From positions 35,400,216 through 35,464,215 of the forward strand of contig OY740768.1 in NCBI GenBank assembly GCA_963513935.1: 64,000 nt of DNA. Reading direction: 5' to 3'. Made by a program: the position numbers and the translations under genes. The stretch comes from Aphrophora alni (Eukaryota; Arthropoda; Insecta; Hemiptera; Aphrophoridae). Positions 1 through 11,294 of this stretch are shown here, piece after piece. Within the stretch, counting starts at the first letter, position 1; every line of letters starts with the position of its first letter. The notes under the pieces are model-generated. The model made no database searches. It had not been told where the DNA came from and saw only the letters and a list, made by a program, of their open reading frames with translations.

Positions 1-984
1 GGTATAATTTAGTTACATCTACAGCCATTTAAAAACATATATTTGCAACAACAATCAGACGGTAAATACAGGAAAGATCGAGTTACAAAATCTCGTTATT
101 TTTCTAAGTATGCTTTGGTGAAATGTTTCTCAAATTTATCTTCTAATGACCCAAATATTGGTCACCTCATCCAAAAACATGAAAGCCCTATAACTAACAG
201 TTTAGTAGTGACAAAGAACTATGGTGTTTTATTTCGTGGATGAATGAGGGATAAAGTTTGAACCATTTATTATTTGTTTATGTTAGAGTTATCTTTTTTT
301 ATCAATAAAGTTCCAAATTATGATACTTATAAAACACTAATTATTGCAAATTTTCAAGCTTCACTCAATAGTTGGACGTCAAGGGATATATAAATGAATC
401 GTTGATATGACACATACTTTGAAGTTAATAACATATTATGTGGCAATGTTTGGAAATTTACTAAGAAAGAAGAATTAAGCAAATAAAGATTTTATGTGAA
501 ACTATAAACTACTTGTTTAAGATAATGTATTAACTAACATAAGTTACTATAATATTAATTTTCAATAATTCATTCACTAATATATATTGACAATTTTACC
601 AAAATCTCCAATTTTATTTTATTGTAAATGATTGAAAACATGTAAATAACAGATGTATTTGTTTTAATGAGAAGAGTTTCTATTATAAATGTTATCTCAT
701 TCTCATTCCAAAGATTATGTTTGCAATTTATCTAATCATTTTGATTTTTTTGAGTTTTATTGAAAAAGTTGTTTTTGGTTAGTACATTAAAAAAAAAAAC
801 TTTCTTTAGTGCAAGGTAATAATTGTTTAAACAATTCAAGAACACAAATCTAATTTCATAAATACTGATACATTTTATTAAGATATTTTAAAATCTTAAA
901 ATAAACGAGTTTGTAATAATAAACTACTTCGAAAGTATAGATCAAATATAGTTATCAAGTGTCAAAACAAGATTATTTGAAAGT
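1..984. other. AT-rich non-coding spacer
   Basis: No reading frame with recognisable protein similarity and no structured repeat was seen. A 66-codon open frame begins at 43, but it has no family resemblance and its composition matches the background, so I do not call it a gene. Confidence 0.6.
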
Positions 985-1145
985 TTAGTCACGTGATAGT
1001 CTTAACCTCGAAACGTTGATAATTATTCTGGTTTTAATGTTTTTGGATGATGATATTTTGTTCATATTATTAATATGGTTTAATGGGACATTTACCATCA
1101 TTTGAATATATAAACACTAAAACACGACGTCTTGAGATTAAAAAT
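985..1145 (+). repeat. Diverged dispersed repeat, copy A
   Basis: The segment aligns by eye with 33,878-34,035 on the same strand. Shared landmarks in order are aattattctggtttta, a GATGATGA-like stretch, ggtttaat followed by a G-rich step, catttaccatcattt, and atataaac...taaaacac. I estimate about two thirds identity with small gaps. No coding capacity was seen, so this is probably an old transposon fragment of unknown class. Confidence 0.45.
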
Positions 1146-1554
1146 CAACGCCCGTTATCAAGTAATAAACCTGACATCAAAAAGTAGATTTCTATCCTAG
1201 AAAGACAGTTATTAATATTAATAATTGTGTTTTCGTTTTTATAAACACAAAAATATGCCAACTATCCGAATAAACTGTAACAATAATATATACAATCCAT
1301 CATTATTTAATGACTTTAAAACCAGCCTAAGAAGACATTATACTTCTGATATTATTTTGATTAATAAAAAGAAGAGCAAGTAAATTCTTTTAAAAAATAC
1401 AGTTTTTTCCCAAATGAAAAATGAAACAAACATTATTGTTAAAAAGGTAAATGTTATATCTAATCTACTTACACAAATTCACCACGTTATAATAAAATAA
1501 ATAATTTAGAAATTATTCACGTATTGCGGTTTTCATTACTATAGGAAATGATTG

Positions 1555-1765
1555 TAAGCGTCTGCTACGATTAAATTGCCCTGTACAGTTTTACCGTCTA
1601 CAAAACGTGTTTTACGTCCTGTGTCTAAGTGTTCAGTGCAGGGTGTTCTATTGGTCCCCATAATCTTTCTTCAATCTTGGCTCCTCCCTTATAAAAAAGA
1701 TAAAATAATGTATACACTTTCTTCAGCCACCTGCGAGAGGAGAACTACAGATATCAGGGAAGGGG
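1555..1765. promoter_or_regulatory. GC-richer block with CCAAT, GC-box-like and TATA-like motifs
   Basis: This 200-bp block is clearly richer in G and C than its surroundings. It holds an inverted CCAAT box (ctattggtc near 1647), a CTCCTCCC stretch at 1681-1688, a TATA-like ttataaaaaa immediately after it, and a CACCTG E-box at 1728-1733. The order CCAAT, C-rich box, TATA resembles a core promoter on the plus strand. No exon can be seen downstream: the 71-codon open frame starting at 1576 overlaps the motifs and has no recognised product. It could equally be a conserved enhancer or chance. Confidence 0.3.
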
Positions 1766-2498
1766 ACAATGTGTACGACTTTATACAATGAGAATGTATC
1801 TCATTTTTATAGCATCTAATAAAAAGTTTGTTGCATCCAGAGATGACAATTTATACCGGAGATTTGTTAAACTGCAAACAGTTCCGTGAATATATTCTGA
1901 CATTTACTCTACATAAATACGTGATTAAATATAGTACGACTATCAATAATCTACGAGTTTTATTGATGAACGATTTATAAACGTTATTTTTTGTTAGTAT
2001 ATGCTATATTCTCTTTCATTTAATAATAATATAAACGTGATAGAAATATTAACAAATTAGATTACTAAAATCACGGAAATTGGAATCAATATTTTTAAGA
2101 TTTTAAATTTCAGGAAATAAAAGAAAGTCTGAATGTAACCAAAAATAAAATTCTATTGTCTCTGCGTGAAATCGAATAATATTTAACAAAATTAGAAAAA
2201 AAAACAGAAGTTTACTTACTGTTGTATGGCAATGCCAAGGTATTCTAGATAGGGCTACAAATATAGGAATACAAAATCATCTCTCTATCCATCCTGTTTA
2301 TATATTTTTCGTATTGACTGCTGTTTCTGGTTACTCCATTTCTGGTCACATAAATTGGTACATTTTTCAAAAATCAAAGTTTATCACTAACTATTGAGAT
2401 TTTAAAAAAATATTCAAAAAGAATAAAAACCACTACACCAATAAACACTTAAACATTTATAAAAACAACATAGATACATGGTACGAAACAAAAAAAAT
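1766..2498. other. AT-rich non-coding spacer
   Basis: Nothing recognisable was found on either strand beyond short A/T runs. Confidence 0.6.
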
Positions 2499-2546
2499 AT
2501 CTACACCTTTCTTCATCTAGTCTTGGGTTAAATCTCTCTCTTTCAT
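2499..2546 (-). repeat. Short coding-like repeat shared with 46,000-46,050
   Basis: On the minus strand this reads ERERFNPRLDEERCRY, and the same frame at 46.0 kb reads ERERSNPKLHEECVDS. The DNA match (cttcatNtagtNtNgggttaNatctctctctttcat) is 36 bases with few differences. Conservation of the peptide frame suggests both derive from one transposon- or gene-encoded protein, but the family was not recognised. Confidence 0.4.
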
Positions 2547-2881
2547 TTTTCTTGTCAATTCTTGGTTATCTTCTAATCATGAAGCATTCAAAGGTTAATG
2601 ATCTTTATTTTAAGCTGTTTTTTAATTACCATTTTTTAAAGGAGTCAATGGCCGAGAGATTTTTCTCCTTTGAAACACACAAGAATATTAATATGATTGT
2701 AACCGTTACATTGTTTCTACTAGAAGACCCTCTGTAATGTTTTTGTAATGTAACGTCGAAAAATGTTCTGAAATAAACAATCTCTGGAGTGATTTGTTGG
2801 AAAAGGTGAAATTGGTAACATTTTCTTCAAAGGAATAACACATATGAATATAATTTGTTTAAATTATTTTTTGATCATTTT

Positions 2882-2931
2882 ATAATTTATAAACTTAAAT
2901 GATATGATTGTCATTTAAGTTTATAAATTAT
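2882..2931. repeat. Perfect AT-rich hairpin, 21-bp arms
   Basis: Bases 2882-2902 are the exact reverse complement of 2911-2931, with an 8-base loop (tatgattg). The arm is ataatttataaacttaaatga. Nothing coding lies nearby. It may be a terminal piece of a foldback element, a cruciform-forming palindrome, or a transcribed hairpin. Confidence 0.85.
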
Positions 2932-5900
2932 CAAATGCTTATATTATTCCCACTTGGGGAAATAAAGTGAAAACACTTGTATTAAATTAAATAAATAAAT
3001 CAAATACAAATCCATAAACGATACTTACTTCCTTGTAGAAATATTTTCATTATATTTAGTTTTATTAAAAATACACTCTTACAAATCATTAAGTTAACAA
3101 ATCCCTTTAACATAAAACAGCGTGACTAAGCCCTTTTCAATGATAAATATTATAATTCTTTCCTTAAATGATGATAATATAAAAAATGTTTTTTAGAAGA
3201 GCTCTTATTTGTATTTACAAGCTTAATCTACTGCAGCTAAAAAGCAAATTTGATGCAATGTTTTATTATGGTATATTATGAGGCCTGCATTTGAGTAATT
3301 ACTTAAAGAAAATGTTTTAATCTACCATTGTTTTGAATTATTTCAAATCTAATTGCTGGTGAATATTCAGAAATATATTTTTGTATAATTATTAAATAAA
3401 TACCTAATAATGAAGGAGAGCCCTTTCCAATTTTAGAAAAAAAATACACTTGAAGTTAAAAAATAAAATACATAAGCTTCAAAAGTATTAGTTGAAACTT
3501 ATAAAAATATATAAATAGACAAAATTGGGAGTTAAGCTTTGTTTTGATTAATAATCATGTATCATGGGAATATATTTTATTTTATAATTAAAACTTCTTG
3601 AATTTTGTAGACTATCCTTTTAAGTATTTTTTTTTGGTTCATTGAAAAGAAAAATCTACATTGGAATCGTGTTTTATAATTTGTTTTCAAAATATTTAGT
3701 ATTTTTCTAAACATTTTATTCAATGATTAAGAGTTCAAAATTGAAGAAAATTGGTATGATAAAACTAAATAATTATTGTTGCAATGTTTACAATAAATGA
3801 AATACTTTCAGTGAACGGGAGCTTTTAAACTTATGAATATAAAATAAAGTTACAACCTTGATTAAATTTTGTTTTCTGTATCTCAGAACTGTTAGGCAAT
3901 ATTATGTTTGTGGCTGTAACGGACAATGTCATATCTTTTGCTAGATGTTGACTTTTATAAACGGAAATATCTCCTTTTCCGGCGTTGTTATAACGTTATG
4001 ACATCCACATAGAACAATATGTGGTCTTTTCTGACGAATATGAACTTCATGACAAGTATTTTAGATAAATGAAACGAGAATTGAATCTAAAAATGTTCAC
4101 AAGTTGTAGTGGGGGTAAGAGTGAAAGGGTCTCTTAAAGTGGAATGACAGTTACAGTGAATAGAGTTATTTTGAGTAGTATATAAATGACATGAGTGATA
4201 GTGTTCAAATACCTTTCAGATATTAACAAAAAAATAGAAACTTTATAATTGAAGTTTGTTCCAGTATAGATTGTATCGGGAACATTGTATTGTTTAAATT
4301 AGTTTGAGAGTGTAAATGGGTTCAGACATTTATGGCACCAAATCAAAACTACATGACATAATATACATGTTTTAAACAAATTTTAACCTATAAACGAGTT
4401 ATTTGGTTTCTTTAATAACTAATTACATGTATATAATAGTTGTTGATAAGTCATTTACATTTTGGAAATTAGCTTTACGAGCAATACTTAAAAATACTTA
4501 TGCATCCCAGGGATAACGCCAGTATTCTACATATGGCAAATGTAAGAGATTTAAAGGGGGCTTTATTTTCCAAATTATAATTTACTATAATATTTTTTAG
4601 ACTTGCGTCAAAACATTTAGGATTGTATGAAAACGTTAATTAATTGATAATGTTATCATTATTTCGTCTAAGTATTAATTTATAAAATCAAGAAAATAAG
4701 AGGGATCACTAATGGATTATCAAATCTTTAACAGATCAAATATGCTATTTTCAGTACAAAAGTTTGGTTTCGATGACTCTCTATAAAATATAATTGAAAT
4801 TTCTTAAAAACAAAAAATCGAAGGTATTTGATAACTGTTTTCCGTTTGACTATAAACCAGTTTACAAGTCATGTTTTCAAAAGTAAAGAATTTTAATCTA
4901 TAAAACAAGCTAATATTTCATATACCTGACATTTACTTACCAATTGCTTCTCTGTTGATTTATTTATCGTAGGAAATAATTAAAAAAATAAAATAAATTT
5001 CGTAAATAAAATAATGAAAGTCTTTAGTAAAAAATAATTTAAGTAGGAAAAAGTGGTGAAAATGGTATCATATATTTAATGTTTGGAGTTTATACAACTC
5101 TTATATTTATTGTTTTAGAATATATTCGGCTAGTGTACTGATGTTTTAAACTCGAAGTCGCCATGGTGGTAAACGGGAATCATATTATAGGTTCTAAAAA
5201 AAGTAGAATACAAGTAACCAATTTAGTAATTTTTAGAAATTATAAAAAACTAGTTTCTTGGGCTTCATATATTTTATCACATGTGTTTAACATTTGTCAT
5301 TTATCTTCTGAATTTTGATTTCATGAAAAACCAGATATTTTCTTTTGATGATGTAACTCAGCTTTAGTTCTGGGAATAGCATTGAAGGAAAATTTAATCA
5401 AGGAATTTGAACCCTAGCCAAATGTCACGGATCAATTGCTGTGCATACTATAACTGGAAAACTAAAATAATTTGTAACTAATCTAAGAAAAATTGTTGAA
5501 AATTTATGTCATAAGATATCTTCTAGTTTCAAATCTCGTGTTATGCATCATTTCAAAATACAGAACTTTTAGAATAAATCATTAAAGAAATAAATATTAA
5601 ATTTGATAGTTAATTAGTTGTGTTTATTGATAAAAATTTCTTCAATTTTTGGCTTAGCATATGTTTTTTCGCCAGTAAAAATATTTGGCATTCTAATGTG
5701 GCTTAAATGAAAAATTGTTAATATAACATTTCCTGTTAATTTTAGTATAAATGGACAAAATATAAAAGAACTTTTGTTTATAAGAATACTTTTATATTGA
5801 ATATATTTGTTTATATTTATACGAGTACATAATATTAATTTAAACTATTATTTTATTATTTTTTATTATAAAACGTTTTAAAATTAAGAGCATAGATTAA

Positions 5901-5985
5901 AAGTCAATGGTCACATTTCAAAATTGGCAGACTGATACTTAGCATCATGTATCCGTTCATTAAATTTGTTCACACCGAGTAATTT
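2932..5985. other. AT-rich non-coding spacer
   Basis: No gene, microsatellite or clear repeat was recognised. Open frames are all short. A few locally GC-richer words (for example around 5155-5180) are too short to interpret. Confidence 0.55.
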
Positions 5986-5989
5986 TTTT

Positions 5990-6300
5990 ATTCCTCTACT
6001 GGGGGTTGCCGATTTTATCTGATTTTCACCAAATGTGTTATGTTATTGGTTTTACAAATATCTTTAATAGCTATTAAGATAATTATATTGATAGTTATTA
6101 TCTTCACAAAATTGGATCAATTTTAGACTCGAGTAGTTGCAATTAATATTTTTTCTCCTAGTTTTGCCAAATTCGGTCAAAAAAATTACAAAATTGTAGA
6201 TCTTCTAGATATAGACAGAAAATTGTGAAGGTATGATTAAGGTATATTTCCGATTCCTGTCGATTTTTACCAAATCTGTGTGAAATCGACAAGAACTCAA
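5990..6300 (+). repeat. Possible degenerate internal repeat (tttNNaccaaat word)
   Basis: Three related words recur: gattttcaccaaatgtg near 6023, gttttgccaaattcgg near 6162 and gatttttaccaaatctgtg near 6264. They suggest a repeat made of ancient sub-units spaced roughly 100-140 bases apart. The signal is weak. Confidence 0.3.
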
Positions 6301-7884
6301 TGGTATTAAATTATTATTAACTATTTCGATTTTATTATTTGACTATTTAAAAATTATTTTGGACTATTTAGAAAGTTTTTGAAATCTTTAATTATTTTGT
6401 GATACTAAACTTATTTATGTCTATTAAATAAGAAAATTTTATTTATGTAATTTGAATAAATAGTAAATAATAAAACTTCATAATAATATCATTAATATTA
6501 TGCTTTGTGATTTTATTTTAGCGTAAATAATTATTAAACACCTGATTTTAGTACTATATCTTTTATAACAATTGTATGAACTTTGGAGAAAGTAATTACT
6601 GCTTTTAAGGATTGAGGTGAACATTTGCATTTTAATTTAAACATTATTTAAGTAAATTATTAGAAGCAACTTATGATAATTGTTATAGTGAACGTTTTAC
6701 GTTTTCAAAATTGAGACATTTTATTTAACATGTACACTCTAATATCACAGTAAATTTTACTAAACATATATTTTCTTGAATTAATTTACTAAACGACTTC
6801 AATATACAGTAAAGTATATGATTTCACCAAAAGATGAACATATAAATAACAGTCAATACAAATAGATTATAAATAAATTTCCTTTTGTAATATTTGCCAG
6901 TTGCTTTTGAAAAAAAAGTTATAATTGTACAACAAATAAAATAATATTATTGTTTATTTTGTTCAGTCATATTATATAGGTAACCCATTTTGTTGGTTAT
7001 GGCAGGAGCCGAAATATACATAATTAATTGTGTATTGTGTTCAATACGAGACAGTATTGAGTTTAATACTCGTATGCATATGAAAATCTGTGAAGTTGGG
7101 ATTACAATAATGTTACTCGAAGATGATCACATAACTTGGCAAATCGGTTTAACCTACTGTTTTGCAGAACAACTGTTTGATTAGAAATGATTTTGGAATA
7201 ATAAATATATGTAAATTTGTAGGTTTTAATAAAATGCTTTTTACTTTCTTTATAGTATATATGAACTTATTACAAATGGTGCTATATTCCGGCTAATAAA
7301 GATCGCTTTGTCTTTAGTTTATAGAATATTCTTAAATGAAAAGGCAAAATGTTTCATAATGTGGAATCAAATTAAAAATAATTTAGAATAGAATATATAG
7401 AATAGAAATATTACATATTTCTCGAAAATTGTTTACAATAATAGATATCTTAAAACGATTTTTCAACTGATGTTCCACGTTTTCTCCATTGTTTTCTGAT
7501 ACAAATAGTTTTACAATTTATCACATATTTCTATCCTATTAGTCAATCAAAACATAGTTTATAATTTTGTTATTAAATATTTAATAATTATTATTTTTAA
7601 ACTAATAATATTATATTTACCACACCATTAACTTATGTTTGGCTTTAATTGTTTATTTTAGTAATCTGTTTCACATTTGATCAGATTTACCCTAAGTTAT
7701 ATATTTCTGATGGTAGGTTATATAATATATTTCAAAAATATATTTTTATCCTACGTTGTATCATGTATCAATATTCAAAAGGTTAAATTAAATCGTTCAT
7801 AAATTGAGTAACTATCTGTTTAAATTCTCTCACAATATACAATGGATGACTTGTTTTTTATATGGAAGTTAGTTGTGGAATAGT
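6301..7884. other. AT-rich non-coding spacer
   Basis: No supported feature was found. The 64-codon open frame at 6990-7184 has no recognisable motif. Confidence 0.55.
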
Positions 7885-7889
7885 ATATT

Positions 7890-7993
7890 TCATCACTAAG
7901 ACCAAAAGTGAAGCTTTTCGATACAAGCTCAAGTTTAACAAGCTCAAGGAAAATAAGCGAGGATCGAAAAGCTTCTTTATGTCCTAGTGATGT
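7890..7993. ncRNA. Candidate precursor-microRNA-sized hairpin (or foldback remnant)
   Basis: Left arm 7891-7922 (catcactaagac...gaagcttttcgat) pairs with right arm 7963-7992 (atcgaaaagcttc...gtcctagtgatg). It has an inner 13-bp perfect block, an outer 12-bp block with one mismatch, and a small asymmetric internal loop between them. The terminal loop is about 40 bases. Total length near 104 bases and imperfect pairing fit a pre-miRNA-like fold. The structure is strand-symmetric in DNA, so the transcribed strand cannot be chosen from sequence. A decayed foldback transposon is an alternative. Confidence 0.35.
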
Positions 7994-8413
7994 TTTCGTG
8001 ATACTGCAAACAATATAAGAAAAAAATTTCACAAAAACTAAAATGCTATAACTTATTTACCTTCAAAAGTTTGGACAAGGTACACAAGTTTGCAGCTATT
8101 ACAACGGTTTAGTTTGTGTTAGTGGTACTTATTTATAAAATTGATGGTAACAGCTGTATTATGTGTTATTTACAATCGAGAGTATCGGTTGTTTTTATAG
8201 TTTCTTTACTATCGTTATTAATTGGTATAAACGAAGTGATAGCTGGTGACATCGACCTCAGCTGATGTTTTTAGGTGCTAGGACTAAAAAGAACAACTTC
8301 AGTATCTCAATGCATGTATTGAAAACAGCTGTTTTTGAAGAAGTATGATGAAAAATAGTTTAAGACAGTTGTTTATGATATTATTTGTAATTATGTGAAA
8401 ATCATATTTAGCC

Positions 8414-8416
<3 letters not shown>

Positions 8417-8463
<47 letters not shown>
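8417..8463. repeat. (AT)n microsatellite
   Basis: Alternating AT over 47 bases, interrupted by one C at 8448. Confidence 0.95.
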
Positions 8464-8654
8464 ATGATATTTAAGTAATGCTCTGAGGTTATATATCATT
8501 GATTTAAGAACCAGTTAATTAAAAACCCCGGTATTGGTCTAAATCAGTAAAAATATATTAATTATTGTTTAGGTTACATAATTTATATCGATAGTCCTAT
8601 GTTTTAATGAATTATTTTATTAATTAATTTTGTAAAAGTTTTTCCTATTTAGTC

Positions 8655-9041
8655 CAGCGTTGTCACTGGACAATGTCGGCTGCTGAAGAGAATGCTTTCC
8701 GTGTCTTTGAACTGAAAGTTTTAAGGGGGATCTATGTTTCTATGGTAAAAGATGGAGGATAACATCTCTATGGGGAAATCAAAAGGATCCTCGGAAGATG
8801 AATTGTGAGATTCGAGAAGTTCCAGTGGCTGGCATGGTATCGTCATGAAAAATGGATGGGGGAGGAAAGGAAAACAAAGAAGTTGCTGAAAACGACATGG
8901 AAGGAAAGGGGAAACGTGGAAAGCCGAGGAAGATCTGGCGGTAGATATGTGCATCGGATGATGGGAGAGAAGATACAGAGTAAAGGGGTAGGAAAAAATA
9001 CGTCCATGGACTATGGCGTAAAGGAAAAAATAATTTCATAA
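8655..9041 (+). pseudogene. C-terminal remnant of an RTE-type LINE reverse transcriptase
   Basis: From 8661 the plus-strand frame gives an EENA(F)RVFE-like run, AFRVFELKVLRGIY, then a stop near 8753. It continues as HLYGEIKRILG, a stop at 8799, and VRFEKFQWL. This order (xENxLRVFExKVLRxIY, then YxxIxRxxxxxxVxxxRxxWLGHVxRM) is the conserved region after the reverse transcriptase core of RTE/BovB-type LINEs. In a neighbouring frame the later part reads GIVMKNG, KGKRG and KPRKIWR, matching the GHVxRM...GKRxRGRPxxxW segment, so frameshifts separate the blocks. The catalytic reverse transcriptase and the endonuclease are absent; this is a 5'-truncated, dead copy. An open frame runs 8802-9041 but spans the wrong phase for part of it. 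Jockey- or CR1-related LINEs share parts of this signature. Confidence 0.7.
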
Positions 9042-11095
9042 ATTATAAACCGCTAATTAAAACTGCATTGTAACAAATTCAATTGAAATTATTGTCTTTT
9101 TAAATGATGGTAAAGATAGTTTTAAAATTGTTGTGTTGACGTGAAAATAACTGAGATTTAAAAAATGTCGTGGGTTTTCGAGCATATAAAGAATATAGAT
9201 ATATACTTATTTTTGACCATTAATTTGTTTTATGAATTAGTAAAACACATGGTTTATGTTGATAAGTTGGTATTATTGTTTATTAATATTACTTGGGCTT
9301 TCTGAGACACATAATATTTTATTTCAGATAGAAACCATAGGCAATATTTTATTTATAATTATGATTAAAACACCAAGAAAAGTGATTGTATGTAGAACGA
9401 AATTTTTTAACAAATAAGAAATCAAACATATTGTCAGATATTCCTCTCATGCCTCTTTAGAAATCCAACAAATAATAGTTCTTGACAGCGTTTATAGTTA
9501 TTTTTTTGGAATTTATAAAATATCTATGAGCCGTAACGATCTATTACATGCTGTTGGTGAATCACTGAACTTCACATTTCAATAATATTTCATCGAAATT
9601 CCTTGATCCAGTTTAATGACGAAATTTCAAGTTTAAGTTTTATTTCTTAACCCACCTCCGACACGATAGTTACTAAAAATAACGTTATTTTCTCCAACTT
9701 GAGCTAGTATAATATATTAGCAACCTTGATTTTTTTCTAGCTGACTATTACTTTAGAAATTAGTTACAAATAAAAAGGTTTATTTATTATATTTTACATA
9801 TTTTATTTCACAACGTTTATATAAATAGTTCAGACAAAAATTAAGTTATTACAAATATTCACTATTATGTAAAAATATTGTAAATAAATTAAAATCAGAA
9901 GGAAAGGTCAGAATGTCGTAAATTTTAAAGCTGTCTTCTAATTATTATAATATAAATATATTTATTTATGTTTTGCAATTATTAATTCCTTACTAATACG
10001 ATTTATTTGTATTTCTTGTATTAATTTAACCTAAAGATTATGTACACTTTAGGAAAACTGGCGTCATTACAGATGTAAAATAATTAAAACTACACTAGAA
10101 TAAAAACTTCAATGATACTTGTTTTCTAATATTTTAGACAAACATAATCCGGATATTTCATTTCTCCTAGGTAGTAAAATTTTAGATCTATAAAGTCACA
10201 TGCAGCGTGTATTTGTAAAAATTAGTAAACGGTGTCTGCACGTCATGTAATATTACTAGGATTTTCTACTTTAAAATGTAATGTTAAATTATGTAACATA
10301 AACTGTATATATGTAAAGAGCTGTTATGAATATCTGACGGCTTAATGTCAGATGATGCAATAAAAAAGTAAAGTATATAGATCAAGTATTTAATGAAATT
10401 AATGTTCTACTTCATTATAATGGAAAATGTATCGACCCAAGCTTTTTTTTGAATAACCGTATGAACAGACTATTAACAAACTTCTGTTAAAATATACATG
10501 CCTTAATGGAAATAGTTGTAATAAAGTTATCACTGTGTAATTTCTTTCCAATATGTGAATGGTATAGAATAATTCCGAATGATTAATTTTTAAGTTGGCC
10601 TTTATGTAAATTTCAAAATAATTAATTTCCTTATCAAGTAGGTTTAAGACATTTTAAAGTTTGTTAAAATACTTAAAAAGTTAAACTGGCTCATACAATT
10701 TATCGTGACTTTGAATCACTTCACAGAATCTCTTAATTTAATGGCGGACTTGACTGCGTCTTTTGTTCTCATAACAGAACTTCGAAGTTTTATAGATATC
10801 AATCTGCTCACTCTAAATGCTTAACTTTCAGATAAGTGCTTTGGTCTGCTTCTTCGTTAATTTTTTTGTGGATTACAAAGCAATGCTTCCCTAACACTGC
10901 TTTCCATAGGTTTTCGAATCTGTCCATTATAGAATAAACATTAACAAAACGTGTTTAAAATCTAACTTCTTAATTCAAGTTAAAAACGAAAGGAAAATTG
11001 AAATAATAGTTATTAATATAACTAGAAATGGTTATTTAGAAAGGGCTATTAAAAAATCTGGTCAAAAATGTAAAATTTTAATTTAAATACTTTTC
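9042..11095. other. AT-rich non-coding spacer
   Basis: No coding similarity, microsatellite or structured repeat was recognised. Confidence 0.55.
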
Positions 11096-11099
11096 AAAT

Positions 11100-11294
11100 A
11101 AAACACACACAATTTTTTGTAACATTTTACTTTTATTAGGTTTAGCCGATTATATTTTCGCCAGTTTCGGCATTACCGAGGCTTATACAAAGACTAAATA
11201 ACTTATAAGAAGAAAATATTGTAAACATTTTGAGAGCAAACCTACAAGACATTGGAACCTGTAGCCGGGAAACTCAGTAAGTCAAAAACTATTT
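11100..11294 (-). mobile_element. 3' tail of the Penelope-like element
   Basis: Read on the minus strand after the last readable codon of the PLE frame (stop at 11,295-11,297). It contains, at 11,159-11,183, agcctcggtaatgccgaaac followed by tggcg: a small CGG/CCG stem directly preceding GAAAC. Similar GAAAC-terminated motifs occur elsewhere in this window. The outer end of the element cannot be fixed, and no target-site duplication was seen. Confidence 0.5.

Noticed and set aside
8299..8499. Minus-strand frame rich in Tyr-Ile
   Set aside because: Translation of the AT microsatellite at 8,417-8,463.
8721..9039. Two minus-strand frames opposite the RTE remnant
   Set aside because: They are antisense shadows of the plus-strand reverse transcriptase remnant, whose motifs are clear.
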